Shown here: one piece after another, positions 11,026 through 21,315 of the stretch | Numbering within the stretch: the first letter of the stretch is position 1 | Layout of the letters: every line of letters starts with the position of its first letter | Assembly: GCF_036898095.1 (NCBI RefSeq) | Contig: NC_090766.1 | Location: 32,224,327 to 32,288,326, forward strand | Source of the DNA: Palaemon carinicauda | Lineage: Eukaryota > Arthropoda > Malacostraca > Decapoda > Palaemonidae | DNA: 64,000 nt | Reading direction: 5' to 3' | Notes under the pieces: generated by a model | The model's database searches: none | What the model saw: the letters and a program-made list of their open reading frames with translations, nothing else | Told to the model about the DNA's origin: nothing | Made by a program: the position numbers and the translations under genes

Positions 11026-12348
11026 TGGGTCTACCCCCTCCCGGGGAATCCGTGGGGTGTGAGTACCCTGGCCTACCAGAGGTTGACCACGAATCCTGAA
11101 TGGAGCAGTCGTGGTACCGGGTATAGAAGCCATGCTGCCGGGTCGATCCAGCGGGTACCTCCGCTGGAAGGATGGAGCTCCTGCGGATATCCATGGAGCC
11201 ACGGGCTTCCCCATGCTGGCTGGTTGGTTCCTTCGTTCAGGGCTGGCCATCGAAGGACCGGAGGCCGGGACAAGGCTGCCAGTTCGAAGAGGCGACTCTC
11301 TCCGCTGGGCGGGAGAAGTCGGAACCTTCGCGGGGTTATGCCTGTCGGAACGGGGGCCTCTGTCCTGGGTCCACTGCGCTCGTGCCTAGCTAGGTGGCCT
11401 TTGGAGGTCAGGACTCGACTGCCAGACCGAAGGGGAGACTCTCTCCGCTGGGCGGATGGAGCCGGACCCTTCGCGGACTTACGCCTGTCGACTGGCATCA
11501 CCGTCGGAACGGGGGCCTCTGTCCTGGGTCCACTGCGCTCGTGCCGAGCTAGGTGGCCTTTGGAGGACTTATGCCGGTCTGCCAGAGCCTGCTGTAGGGT
11601 TGTCGGGGTTCACGTCGAAGGGCGAGCATCACCGTCGGAACGAACGAACCTTCTCTACCATCCGCAGAACCTTCGGCCTGATCCCGAGGAGCCGAGTCAC
11701 CGGGTACTCCCACCGGGCGCTTCGGTTCTGGAATAACAGGCACTCCCCTGCGGTGATACCGGTCTTCCCTGGCGGGAGCCTCCGCACCAGGTTCGGGGGT
11801 CAGAACTGGCATCGCCGTGCCGGCGAGGACTACCATTCGTGTATTCTCTCTGGGGGACGAGGACGTGGATCCCGTGGGCTGACCCGACGGAGGGAACCGT
11901 TCCTTTAAGTCCGAGGGCCGAACCAGCTGTGCTGATTCGGCCAGGCTGCCCGTAAGGAAGCACGGTCCCCCCCCACTGGCGGGGTGAACCGGAAGCTCTG
12001 CGGTCTTACGCCTGCCTGAAGCGGCCTTCTCGCATTTCTCCCTACGAGGGTCATATCTGCGTCTGGAGGATGGCCTTCGTGGCGAGAAATACCTGGACTG
12101 CCGGTCTGGGGAATGCTGCAATTCAGACTTGGGAGGCTCCTTCTTGGCGACGTCCTCGGCTGCAGAAGTGACTGAAAAACACGCCAAAGAGGCTGGAGAA
12201 GAATTAGGGACATTTTTCCCCCGCATGGAGTCATCAGAGGAGACATGGCCTGCTTGCACCAGGACTCCGTCTCCCAACACACTCCCTTCCCTCCCTCAAG
12301 CCCCTCAATCGTCTGGAACGACGCCACAACCCCACTATCCTGAAAATC

Positions 12349-12730
12349 AGACTCTTGGGGAAGGGCAGCAGCCCACTTCCCCACAACCAACTTACCTCGT
12401 CCCCTACTCTGGGTAGGGGAGGGTGGTAGGGAAGCTCTGTCAGACGAGACGCCTGGCGAAGCAAGGGGGGGAAGGGGCGCTAGTCTTCTCAGGCGACCTC
12501 TTCGTCGCCTACTTCTTCTTGGTGCTATACCGCACCCACTCCGACTCCTGGGGAAGAGCAATGGGCACTTCCCCACAACTGACTTACCTCGTCCCCTACT
12601 CTGGGTAGGGGAAGATGGCTGTCTAAAGAATCTCCATTCGACGAGGCATCGGGAGAAGTAAGCGGCGAGGAGAGGCTCTCCTTCCTACGAGACCTCTTGG
12701 ACGCATTCTTCTTCTTGGTGCCGAAGCGCA
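12349..12730. repeat. Tandem duplication of about 196 bp in Gag of DIRS copy B
   Basis: The segment 'gactcttggggaagggcag...cttacctcgtcccctac' at 12349 recurs from 12545 as 'gactcctggggaagagcaat', each copy ending in 'ttcttcttggtgc...cgcacccact'. It duplicates the basic N-terminal part of Gag. Copies A and D have a single version. Confidence 0.7.
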
Positions 12731-12835
12731 CCCACTGCACCATGTTCCAGGACTCGCACTCCGGACACGTGGCTGTAGGAGAACATAAGCTGCCCCTACA
12801 CGACGAACACAGAGGATAAGGGTAGGAAGGGTGAT

Positions 12836-12957
12836 TTCTTGTTAATTTATTCTCTTCAGCTATTTATTTCCTTATTTCATTTCCTCACTGAGCTATTCTT
12901 CCTTATTGGAGCCCCTGGGCTAAAGCATCTTGCTTTTCCAAATAGGGCTGAAGCTAG

Positions 12958-12992
<35 letters not shown>
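12836..12992 (-). repeat. Dispersed decapod-type repeat, inserted in DIRS copy B
   Basis: Reverse-complement copy of the repeat typified by 'gctaagctacaaccc...aagcaggatgctataagccc...gggctccaaca', ending in an (ATT)n tract, here 'agtaataataata'. It interrupts the Gag start and so is younger than the DIRS insertion. The family name is unknown to me. Confidence 0.75.
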
Positions 12993-13369
12993 GTCTACGT
13001 GGGGACCTCGAAAGACACAAAAAGGGGGGTCGGGGACACAGGGTCGCACTGGGTAAGAGAGAGCGCCGAGATGTTATCACGGCGCGACCAGAGAACTTAC
13101 TGGAGATCGAGACCTGAGCAAGCATGCTCTCTGACCTGGGGGATAGCCTCAGGGCATGTTCCACTCCACCTGAGGTTACCACTCATAGAAAATGGGACTA
13201 GGGGTAAACTACACAAAACTCTGGTCGGTTGGGAGGAGATCCCACATACTCCTAAAAAATTAGTTTGAGGTAAGTATTCTGTGTTGGAACAACTAGACAT
13301 TAAAGAGTTTCTCATTTTGATTGCAAAACTAGCCTGCAGCATTTAATAATATGTGGGATAAGCTAGTGG

Positions 13370-13588
13370 TCAGCTACATTGAAAGATAATGGTTTTCCTT
13401 TTGCAGTAGTACAGTACAGTATATTTTTTTCTTTTGCATTTCCACATGCTTTGTTTGTCATTCAGTCTCATCTGAGTTGTCTGGCAAAGTAGTTTCAAGA
13501 CTTTGATTACCCTATTACTTTGGTCTGACAACTCCAATAGGTTCCCTTCCAACAAAATTTGTACAAAGCCGTTAGTGGTTGACAGAGT
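13370..13588 (-). CDS. Candidate terminal coding exon of an unidentified host gene
   Basis: Reading minus, a good acceptor ('tttgcttccttctag') ends at 13589 and is followed by an uninterrupted 72-codon frame to TGA at 13372-13370. The peptide includes TNGFVQILLEGNLLEL and NRVIKVLKLLCQTTQMRL, then a Lys/Arg-rich tail. Its phase (0) matches the end of the candidate exon 13874-13965, the next exon upstream on this strand, so the two join in frame. I do not recognise the family. The composition is protein-like with two amphipathic stretches. It could also be an alternative terminal exon. Confidence 0.35.
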   Translation of the reverse strand, partial: TLSTTNGFVQILLEGNLLELSDQSNRVIKVLKLLCQTTQMRLNDKQSMWKCKRKKYTVLYYCKRKTIIFQCS

Positions 13589-13873
13589 CTAGAAGGAAGC
13601 AAAGGACTACTGTTCAAATATCACAACTGTGAGACTTCAAGTCACGTGTACATACCAGAGTTCTTAAAATACAAAAACACAAACCACAGAAAAATCCACA
13701 ATAAATGCTGGAACACTGGAAAAACGTGTTTCACAGCCACTAAATCTTCAATAGCAGATTGGGCTGAGCTGACTCGGTGACTGCTGGAAGAGAGATCCAC
13801 ATTACAGTATGAGTCGAGTCCTAGTTGTTGCTACTTTAATCTTGTTATAAAGCTTAAAATTTCAAAATCTTAC

Positions 13874-13965
13874 CGCATCATGACTTTCATGTCTAATGGT
13901 CACACGTGACTGGCTCAGCAACCTCAGCACCCAGCCGTTCTCATTAATCCCAAACCTATGGACCT
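13874..13965 (-). CDS. Candidate internal coding exon of an unidentified host gene
   Basis: The 92-bp segment is bounded by a strong acceptor ('actctttcatacag', ending at 13966) and a strong donor ('gcg|gtaagatt', exon end 13874). With two leading bases completing a codon it encodes 30 residues without a stop, including HRFGINENGWVLRLL and SRVTIRHESHDA, and ends in phase 0, compatible with the exon at 13588-13370. The peptide looks like real coding sequence, but I cannot name it. The preceding exon must end with one base of a codon; the candidate exon at 20355-20460 ends in phase 0, so either another exon lies between or the two belong to different transcripts. Confidence 0.45.
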
Positions 13966-14232
13966 CTGTATGAAAGAGTTCAATGAAATGTGTAACAATA
14001 TGAATTACCAAAGTAACCATATTAACTTGTATGTCACAGTGAATAAATAAATAAAAAAATAAGGGGGGGGGTTCATGACTTTGTGTTCATTAAAAATTGA
14101 ATACAAATAAATACAGTAATGTTTTGATGCTTTGAGTATTGCATAAGAGATAAGTAGATAAGAAAATACTGATGCCTGTTAGTATGCACAGTAATGAAAT
14201 CTAGGTGGCAATGATTCCAAGGAAATCAGACT

Positions 14233-14778
14233 TCTATTACTACAATTCAATATGGCACTAGCTAAGAAAAACATCACTGTGACCTTGCCAGTAATTTCAT
14301 CGTAACCACACTTCAATATGGCACTAGTGTAAGAAAGACATACTATGACCTTGACAGTAATCTCATCGTAACCACACTTCAATATGGCACTAGTTAAGAA
14401 AAATATCACTATGACCTTGCCAGTTATCTCATCGTAACCACACTTCAATATGGCACTAGTGTAAAAAAGACGTCTAATGACCTTGCCAGTTATCTCATCG
14501 TAACCACACTTCAATATGGCACTAGTGTAAAAAAGACGTCTAATGACCTTGCCAGTAATCTCATTGTAACCACATTTCAATATGGCACTAGCGTACGAAA
14601 GACGTCTTATGAACTTGCCAGTACTGTAATCTCATCGTAACCAAACTTCAATATGGCACTAGTGTAAGAAAAACGTCCTATGACCTTGCCACTGATCTCA
14701 TCGTAACCACACTTCGATATGGCACTAGTGTAACAAAGACATCTTATGACCTTGCCAGTAATCTCACTGTAACCATCG
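14233..14778. repeat. 66-bp minisatellite, about eight copies
   Basis: Successive occurrences of 'ttcaatatggcac' (once 'ttcgatatggcac') start at 14312, 14378, 14444, 14510, 14576, 14647 and 14713; spacing is 66 bp, with one 71-bp interval that carries a 5-bp insertion. Because 66 is divisible by three, the minus strand keeps an open 22-residue repeat (KCGYDEITGKVI...TSAIL) for several units. No start context or splice sites support translation, so I treat it as satellite DNA. Confidence 0.9.
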
Positions 14779-14945
14779 TTGGCGTTTCTCAAGATCGGGT
14801 TACATGTTTAGTAAACACTTCTCTCTCACCAAAGTAGGCCTACCTCTATACACTTTCCACACAATGTTCTATACCTTCTGCATGGTGTTGCCATACTGCT
14901 TGCATATCCACCATGGTGACCAACTGCTTGTCTGCCTCTCTTAGA

Positions 14946-17900
14946 TTGATTGATTGATTGATTGAAAGTTTTCTGGCATCCTGACATCTAAGGTCATTGA
15001 CGCCGATACCATTTACTGTATATGAAAATTAAAAGCAAATTCGATTAAAAACATAAAAATTAAGAAGTCATTACAATGGTTAAATAGTTTTCAGAAGACC
15101 TGCTTCTGAAATAAATCTAAAAATTCCGCTCGCATAGTAAGACACATCATGTCCAAGAATCTTGGCAAGGATAAACCTGCCATCCTCACCTCGAGCCTCA
15201 AACAGATATCTATTTCTTAAGTTAGTAAAATTAGGGCATTCGGTCAACAAATGCCTCACTGTTAAAGGTACTAAGCAGTCCTCGCAATACGGTTGGTGTT
15301 GGCCCTTCAGCAGAAACTCGTGTGTCAACCGTGTGTGACCAATACGGAGACGACAAAGAGTCGTCTCCCATTTTCGGGGAATCATGTTATACCTCCAAGG
15401 TGATATGATATTTGTTACTTCCCTCATTTTATTGCCATCTTGACTATCCCAGTGCTGTTGCCATTTATCACAAACCAATTTCTTGATGTAAGGTAGGAAA
15501 TCGTTACATGGAATGGGATACCTCCTTGGTAGCAACTCGGATGCCGCATTCTTCGCCAGTAAATCTGCTTTCTCATTCCCGGACACACCTACATGTGCTG
15601 GAACCCAACAAAATCGAACAGTTATACCTTTCCGTCCAATAATAAAAAGCCATTCTAAAATCTTTAAAACTAGAGGGTTACTAGAATTAAAAACTTCTAA
15701 AGCCTGAAGAACACTCCTTGCATCACTAAAAATTGTAAAATTACCCTCCTTTTCCAAAGCTATTTTCTCAATAGCGGTTAATATGCCATACAGTTCGGCA
15801 GTAAATATGGAAGCTGTTAGAGGAAGTGCACCTCTACAGTTAAAATCATTACTATGTACTCCAAATCCAACGCCAGCATCAGATTTGGAGCCATCAGTAT
15901 ATATAAAAGTCGATCCTCTATGTTCTTCAACATGTTCCATAAAAAGAGACCTGGATTCTAAGTCAGTCAAATTCTTCTTAACTCCAATAAAGTATCTACA
16001 AAAAGATATGTCAGGTAATTTCCATGGAGGCGTTGATGATACCTTGAATGGAAGCACCTTATTTCTAATTATATCCAGATTGTTTAATAATTGGTTAACC
16101 CGAAACCCAAAAGGTTGAGGAGATTTTGGGTGCAACTCAAAGTAGGTTGAGTGCCTTACAAGGCTTGCAGTTTGAAAGGCTGAAGAATTGGGGAGTCTTT
16201 GCAATCTAAACCAATACCGAATAATAGAGGACATTCGGTAAAGGTCCAGAGGCAACTCCCCAGCATCAACAAGGAGACTTGTGATAGGGGAGGTTCTAAA
16301 GGCTCCTGTGGACAATCTAATGCTAGCATGATGTATTGAATCTAGTATTTTTAACCGGCTTGGGGTTGCTGAGGAGTATATTTCGCATCCATAACTAATT
16401 TTGGAAAATATCAAGGCCTTGTATAATTTTAAAATTGTATTGCGGTCTGCTCCCCATGATGTATGGGACAGGACTTTTAAAAGATTCATAGCTTCAACAC
16501 ATTTAGCTTTTAATGTTTTTAAGTGAGAAACCCATGTAAGCCTACAATCAAATATCAACCCTAAAAATTTTGCTTCACTTGCACATGGGATCCGTTGACC
16601 TTTGATGTATATATCCGGGTCTGGATGTACTCCCCGTATACGACAGAAATGGACAATTGTAGTTTTACTTGTTGAGAACTTAAATCCATTCATATCGGCC
16701 CAATGGATAATTTTATCAATAGAGAGTTGGATTTTTCTCTCAACCATTGCCATTCTGGCTCCAGCAAATGATATGGAGAGATCATCCACAAATAATGTTG
16801 CAAGAACATCCCGGGGAATGACTGAGGATATCCCATTAATTGCTAGTGCAAAAAGGGTTACACTCAGCACACTCCCCTGAGGAACTCCTTCTTCCTGGCA
16901 TTTACTCTGTGATAGAGCTTCCCCAACTCTCACTTGGAAAACTCTATGTGAAAGAAATGACTGGATGAATAGTGGTAGCTCACCTCTCAATCCGCACTCA
17001 TGGATTCTTTTAAGTATACCGTATCTCCATGTGGTATCATATGCCTTTTCAAGATCAAAAAAAACTGTCACATGGTGCTGTTTGGAAGCAAAGGCTTCAC
17101 AAATGGAGGACTCCAGTTGTATCAGCACATCAGTCGTTGAGTGCATTTTCCTGAATCCACATTGAATGGGTGATAAAATATTCTTCTTTTCAAGGTACCA
17201 AATCAGTCTTGCATTGACCATCTTCTCCATGATTTTACATAAACAAGATGTCAATGCAATAGGTCGGTAGTTTGCTGCTAAAAACTTGTCCTTACCAGGT
17301 TTTAAAAAGGCTAAAATAATTGCTAGTTCCCAAACACTTGGATAACTAGTATCATGCCATATTCTATTAAAAATGCTTAAAATAAATAACTTTGTATTAA
17401 AAGGTACATGTTTAATCATTGCATATGGAATTCCATCGGGTCCAGGGGCTGTATCGTTACAAGTAGCAAGAGCAGAATCAAATTCTCTTTCAGTAAAAGG
17501 AGAATTGTATGACTCTTGCTTTCTTGTTGCGAAGTTTAAAACTTTCTTTTCTTCATTGCTTCTATACTGGTGACCAGGAGCTGCTTGACACTTGCGCGAT
17601 ACATTTGAGAAATGGTCAGCCAGGGCATTGCTAACTTCGGTTGCTCCAGTCATATACTGGCCATTTATCTTTAACACTGGTGGTGGGTTTGGGGTGAATT
17701 TTCCTGCTATCTTTTTGACTTTCCTCCACACAGATGATGTTGGTGTTCTACTGTTGATGGAGGAAACAAAGGACATCCAAGACTGGCGCCTAGCTTCTTT
17801 CATGGCACGGTGGAACTGTGCTCTACATTTCTTGTATATGACTAAATTCTCCTCATTACGGTGCATGCGCAATCGAGTTAAAGACTTTCTTGTGGCTCTG

Positions 17901-18619
17901 TGCAGGGCAGTTTGTTCTGACGACCACCAGGGGACTGGTCGTCGTCTGAATATCCCAGTTGTTTTGGGAATGGAATTCACTCCTGCTGTGTGAAGAGTTC
18001 CATTAAGTAAGTCTATGGCATCATCAACTCTTTCAAACTGTTCTGCATTTCCTTCAATTTCACTTAACTCCCGAAATCTATTCCAGTCCGCCTTATCAAG
18101 ATTCCATCGAGGTGATCTTTGTAAAGGTGGACCATTGTTGGTGTTTATAATGATTGGTGCATGATCACTAGTATGCCAATCATCTAATGTTCTCCAATTA
18201 AAATCAAGAAGACAGTTAGAGCTTGCAACCGATAAGTCAATGCAGGACAAGGTACCTGTCTGTACATGAAAATGTGTGGGCTCTCCTGTATTGAGGAGTC
18301 CGACATCTTCATTCTCCACAATTGACGATATAATATTACCCCTTGCATTTGCTAAAACATCACCCCATAAAGGATGTCTACTATTAAGGTCTCCTAGTAA
18401 GAGAAAGGGTTGTGGGAGTTGTTTAATCACCTCTACTATATTATCATATGAGATGTTATCATTTGGAGGCAAGTAAAGAGAACAGATTGTGTATTTTCTC
18501 CCTATATCAATCTGTACAGCCACTGCCTGCAGAGGGGTACAGATAGACAAAGATATTTGGGGAACATCTCGACGAACGTATATAAGACTTCCCCCATGGC
18601 TCCCTGCTCGTTGATCATA
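14946..18619 (-). mobile_element. I-superfamily-like LINE, 5'-truncated, with 15-bp target site duplication
   Basis: The 15-bp sequence 'tctgcctctcttaga' occurs at 14931-14945 and again at 18620-18634, exactly flanking the element. The 3' end (left) is a (TTGA)n tract on the plus strand, i.e. a (TCAA)n tail. The 5' end begins inside the endonuclease domain, the usual result of incomplete target-primed reverse transcription. The body carries one long uninterrupted frame, so the insertion looks recent. It lies between the 66-bp minisatellite and the candidate exon at 18904-18966. Confidence 0.92.
15080..18619 (-). CDS. LINE ORF2: endonuclease - reverse transcriptase - RNase H polyprotein, N-terminus missing
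   Basis: The frame is open from the truncation point to the stop at 15080, about 1,180 codons; the original start is lost. In order: C-terminal part of an APE-type endonuclease (GSHGGSLIYVRRD, LLGDLNSRHPLWGD, DDWHTSDHAPI); RT with GPDGIPYAMIK, LEKAYDTTW, EGVPQGSVLS and the active site LFVDDLSISFAG; RNase H with YTDGSKSDAGVG, FTAELYGI, FSDARSVL and HVGVSGNEKADLLAK (all acids present); and a C-terminal CxxC...H....C knuckle (YCEDCLVPLTVRHLLTECPN). RNase H downstream of RT points to the I/R1/LOA group. Possible outside enzyme source for nonautonomous repeats, but this copy lacks its promoter region and ORF1. Confidence 0.92.
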   Translation of the reverse strand, partial: YDQRAGSHGGSLIYVRRDVPQISLSICTPLQAVAVQIDIGRKYTICSLYLPPNDNISYDNIVEVIKQLPQPFLLLGDLNSRHPLWGDVLANARGNIISSIVENEDVGLLNTGEPTHFHVQTGTLSCIDLSVASSNCLLDFNWRTLDDWHTSDHAPIIINTNNGPPLQRSPRWNLDKADWNRFRELSEIEGNAEQFERVDDAIDLLNGTLHTAGVNSIPKTTGIFRRRPVPWWSSEQTALHRATRKSLTRLRMHRNEENLVIYKKCRAQFHRAMKEARRQSWMSFVSSINSRTPTSSVWRKVKKIAGKFTPNPPPVLKINGQYMTGATEVSNALADHFSNVSRKCQAAPGHQYRSNEEKKVLNFATRKQESYNSPFTEREFDSALATCNDTAPGPDGIPYAMIKHVPFNTKLFILSIFNRIWHDTSYPSVWELAIILAFLKPGKDKFLAANYRPIALTSCLCKIMEKMVNARLIWYLEKKNILSPIQCGFRKMHSTTDVLIQLESSICEAFASKQHHVTVFFDLEKAYDTTWRYGILKRIHECGLRGELPLFIQSFLSHRVFQVRVGEALSQSKCQEEGVPQGSVLSVTLFALAINGISSVIPRDVLATLFVDDLSISFAGARMAMVERKIQLSIDKIIHWADMNGFKFSTSKTTIVHFCRIRGVHPDPDIYIKGQRIPCASEAKFLGLIFDCRLTWVSHLKTLKAKCVEAMNLLKVLSHTSWGADRNTILKLYKALIFSKISYGCEIYSSATPSRLKILDSIHHASIRLSTGAFRTSPITSLLVDAGELPLDLYRMSSIIRYWFRLQRLPNSSAFQTASLVRHSTYFELHPKSPQPFGFRVNQLLNNLDIIRNKVLPFKVSSTPPWKLPDISFCRYFIGVKKNLTDLESRSLFMEHVEEHRGSTFIYTDGSKSDAGVGFGVHSNDFNCRGALPLTASIFTAELYGILTAIEKIALEKEGNFTIFSDARSVLQALEVFNSSNPLVLKILEWLFIIGRKGITVRFCWVPAHVGVSGNEKADLLAKNAASELLPRRYPIPCNDFLPYIKKLVCDKWQQHWDSQDGNKMREVTNIISPWRYNMIPRKWETTLCRLRIGHTRLTHEFLLKGQHQPYCEDCLVPLTVRHLLTECPNFTNLRNRYLFEARGEDGRFILAKILGHDVSYYASGIFRFISEAGLLKTI

Positions 18620-18723
18620 TCTGCCTCTCTTAGAATCAATTAGAACAATCTAAAAATAAAAAAGCAGCTAAAACACAAAAGGTGAAAGAAGGAATCAGAA
18701 GTCTACGCGCTACAGCAGGGGGC

Positions 18724-18729
18724 TTTATT
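18724..18729 (-). promoter_or_regulatory. Possible polyadenylation signal
   Basis: The minus strand reads AATAAA, about 175 bases past the stop of the candidate terminal exon at 18904-18966. Such hexamers are frequent in AT-rich DNA, so this only supports the gene model weakly. Confidence 0.3.
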
Positions 18730-18903
18730 TTGAAAAGCTTAAAGCAACCTGCCTAATGGCATTTACATAAGTTCTTTACACCATGCCCCTCTCCTTTACA
18801 TAAGGCACTTTCTCAAAGTTTTCCTTAGCTCAAATACACTGTCCAACATTCCACGAGTATTGCTCATCTTTCCGTAGGGACAAACAGGACTGACGAATGC
18901 AAG

Positions 18904-18966
18904 TTAGTCTCTCACAACCAAGACAGCTAGGTAACAGACATGAAACATGATGACAATGGTGACTTT
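18904..18966 (-). CDS. Candidate terminal exon with a hydrophobic C-terminal segment, unidentified
   Basis: Read on the minus strand after an AG at 18967-18968, 20 codons (KVTIVIMFHVCYLAVLVVRD) precede TAA at 18906-18904. The peptide is a plausible membrane-spanning C-terminus and its phase 0 fits the end of the candidate exon 20355-20460. A weakness is the poor pyrimidine tract before the acceptor. Another frame through the same DNA is open and Cys-rich, so the choice of frame is uncertain. An AATAAA follows at 18729-18724. Confidence 0.25.
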   Translation of the reverse strand, partial: KVTIVIMFHVCYLAVLVVRD

Positions 18967-18999
18967 CTGATTTACATCATGATATACTAAAAATACCTA

Positions 19000-19500
19000 A
19001 CATTAGACAATTTGAATCTGTTTTAATTAAGAGTCATGCATTTTAAATAAGATATATATAGAGTAATTTGTTTTATTTGCCCGTGTATTCTTTTCTACAT
19101 ATTTTCCTATACTTTTCATTGATCTACATAAGTTACATAAATGAGTGGGATCATATTCATGTGAAAAAAATGAACCCTCTCAAAAAATAGTCTTAAGATT
19201 CTTTCCAACATTTAAAGCATAACAATTTGCTTAGTCGCTCCCCATATTCAAAACTCACTGATAACAATATGTAAAAAACCTGATGCAGACTTGAATAACG
19301 CTGTATTTTTCATGCCTATAAACAATTACAAAACATAGAATTCTCTAATGTAGGCTAAGGTTTGTCACCCTAAGTAGGATCTCATAAATAAATTTAATGA
19401 ACTACATAATAAGTAATGACAAAATAATATACATGAGTAAAGTACCGTTGCTCAAAGTTGAAACTCTTTATACCCTTAATGCTATGGTAGTGACAGGTGG
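19000..19500. other. AT-rich intergenic or intronic stretch, nothing recognised
   Basis: No convincing exon, repeat family or RNA gene seen between the candidate exon at 18904-18966 and the dinucleotide repeat. Confidence 0.4.
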
Positions 19501-19506
19501 ATTTAA

Positions 19507-19607
<101 letters not shown>

Positions 19608-19934
19608 TCTAACACTACACAAGAAACCAGCCCTTCTATATAATAAAAAAGTTGAGGAATCTGATAAACAAAAAATTTGTATTCTGTACTTTATAATCTA
19701 TAACAAAGCCAGAATACATAATACAGAAAATGAGAAAAATATGAACAAACTGACAGTATTATTTCACCATAATCATAAAGTTTTGTAAAATGTTCATCAC
19801 AAATACACCAATCTACTTCACTAACGTCATTACGCCTGGTCAAAAGCAATATACCTTTTGTTAATTCATAACCATAATGATTGATGCTTCAACTTTGCAT
19901 GAGAAGCAACCTATTTCACTGGTGGTTTAAAGGC

Positions 19935-20265
19935 CGCTCATAAATGGCAGAAACAAGGGACACTAATATTGCCCTATCAAGCACTACAATGCCCTAGAGA
20001 CTGACCTTATATTACATTACATATGATCAGTGCTCAAGCCACCTCTCCACCCAAGCTAAGACCAAGGAGGGCTACGCAATGGCTGCTGATAACTCAGTAG
20101 ATAGACCTAAAGGCTCCCCCCAAACACCACATCCTTAGCTCACAAGGACAGTGAGGTTGCAGCGACCAAAGGAACTAACGAATTTGAGCAGGACTCGAAC
20201 CTCAGTCTGGTAATCACCACCAGGAAAGGACGCTACTATCAGGCCGCCACAACACCTTATTCTGT
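19935..20265 (-). mobile_element. tRNA-derived SINE
   Basis: On the minus strand the element begins near 20265 with a tRNA-like head: an A-box-like 'tggcggcctgatag' and, about 45 bases later, a B box 'ggttcgagtcc' (reverse complement of 20198-20208). This is the spacing of an RNA polymerase III internal promoter. A tRNA-unrelated body follows down to about 19935. It would be mobilised by LINE enzymes. The family is not identified. Confidence 0.7.
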
Positions 20266-20354
20266 CTACGACTGCCAGTTTTAGGCCCTTCAATAGGTGC
20301 AAATAGAATTATCATAAAAATAAAAAGGATTAACAAGCTATTATAAAGCAGCAC

Positions 20355-20460
20355 CTCTTCTTTGGATGTCCATGATGCTTTCTGAAAATCCAAAGCAGTG
20401 TCTCCTCTTGGGTCATCAATTATGGAAGACTTATGCCATGGCCAAGCATAAAATCTGACA
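20355..20460 (-). CDS. Candidate internal coding exon of an unidentified host gene
   Basis: Read minus, an acceptor ('cattttgtag') ends at 20461 and a 106-bp open segment encodes one leading base plus 35 codons, including RFYAWPWHKSSIIDDPRG and DTALDFQKASWTSKEE. The donor would be 'gag|gtgctg', a weak site, ending in phase 0. The peptide is rich in conserved-looking residues (three Trp, DDPRG), which is unusual for chance frames in AT-rich DNA. I do not recognise it. It may join to 18904-18966 in phase. Confidence 0.35.
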
Positions 20461-20667
20461 CTACAAAATGAGTAGCATGCATTAATTCAGAAGACAAAGG
20501 CAACAGTTCTAAAATTAGAAAAAAATAATATATTAGGCCTCCACAAATTTATGATGATGCAAAATTATATTGATTGTAAGATGCAATGAAAAAAAGGTAA
20601 ATAAATTGTCAACATTACTCCTTTTACAGTAGATTACCTCTTGGTTTCACTAAGTCATAAACTACCA

Positions 20668-20800
20668 TTATCACTATTATTATTACTAGCTAAGCTAAAA
20701 CCCTTGTTAGGAAAGGAGCATGCTATAAGCCCCAGGGCTCCAACAGGAAAAAATAGCCCACTGAGGAAAGGAAATAAAAAACAAACAAGAGAAGTAATGA
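20668..20800 (+). repeat. Dispersed decapod-type repeat
   Basis: Begins with an (ATT)n tract, then 'ctagctaagctaaaaccc', 'catgctataagcccc', 'agggctccaacagg' and 'gaggaaaggaaat'. Same family as the copies at 12836, 33858, 37680, 58590, 58925, 60404 and 63890. Confidence 0.8.
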
Positions 20801-20933
20801 ACAATGAAAATAAAATAATTAAAATGATAAATTTCTTAAGCCCAAAATTAAGTATGGCCAAATAACTGCAGCAATTGGAAACAGCAAAAAAAAACAAGGT
20901 CAGGCAAATGACCCCTCAGTTCAGAATTGTTAC

Positions 20934-21315
20934 TGATAAACCTTGGACCTGGGGAATAATAAAAATGGGCCTGGGGAATATTGATAAACCTGGGACCTGG
21001 AGAATATTGATAAAACTAGGACCTGAGTAATATTGATAAACCTGGGACCTGGGGAATACTGATAAACCTGGGACCTGGGGAACACTGATAAACCTTGGAC
21101 CTGGAGATTATTGATAAACCTGGGACCTGGGGAATACTGATAAACCTTGGACCTGGAGAATATTAATAGACCTGGGACATATTGATAAAACCTGGACCTG
21201 AGTAATATTGATGAACATGGGACCTCTGGAATACTGATAAACCTGGGACCTGAGTAATATTGATAAGCCTGGGACCTTGGGAATATTGATGAAACAGACC
21301 TGAGGAGAATAGCAA
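20934..21315. repeat. 26-bp minisatellite
   Basis: About 14 units of 'gataaacctgggacctgggg' plus six variable bases; three consecutive exact 26-bp periods occur between about 21030 and 21110, with more diverged units on both sides. It lies downstream of the TMEM165 stop codon. Confidence 0.88.

Larger units (their letters stand above)
10090..12830 (-). pseudogene. Gag-like region of DIRS copy B, expanded by tandem repeats
   Basis: The N-terminal CPECESW-type cluster and MVQWVRFGTKKKNASK are readable at about 12770-12690. Later Gag blocks appear in three frames (12576-11905, 12280-11549, 11501-11073), including Ser/Arg/Pro-rich stretches. The Arg-rich C-terminal tail ends near 10090 (RPSYSDSRRGRSGRGSRRS). 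The middle has a 104-bp minisatellite. The usual initiator (MEQ/MEEV-type) is not found; a dispersed repeat occupies that position (12836-12992). Not functional. Confidence 0.6.
6715..13292 (-). mobile_element. DIRS-like retrotransposon, copy B, full length but heavily decayed
   Basis: The left (3') end starts 'atcacaaattttaag' at 6715 and the right (5') end finishes 'gtgttggaacaa' at 13292. Inverted repeats of about 200 bp link 6740-6930 with 13085-13275. The internal complementary region at 7001-7103 contains 'aatttgtgatttgttcc', which is exactly the left end joined to the right end. On the minus strand the order is Gag, RT/RNase H, methyltransferase-like, recombinase. Active-site residues are lost in RT, RNase H and recombinase, so this is the oldest-looking of the five copies. 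A dispersed repeat sits in its Gag start. No target duplication is seen, as expected for DIRS. Confidence 0.88.

Noticed and set aside
10184..11736. Long plus-strand frames of 162 and 344 codons
   Set aside because: They follow the 104-bp minisatellite and run antisense to the DIRS copy B Gag; composition is that of the repeat, with no start context or splice sites.
20198..20265. A stand-alone tRNA gene
   Set aside because: A B box and an A-like box are present, but the cloverleaf does not close and a SINE body follows; treated as a tRNA-derived SINE.
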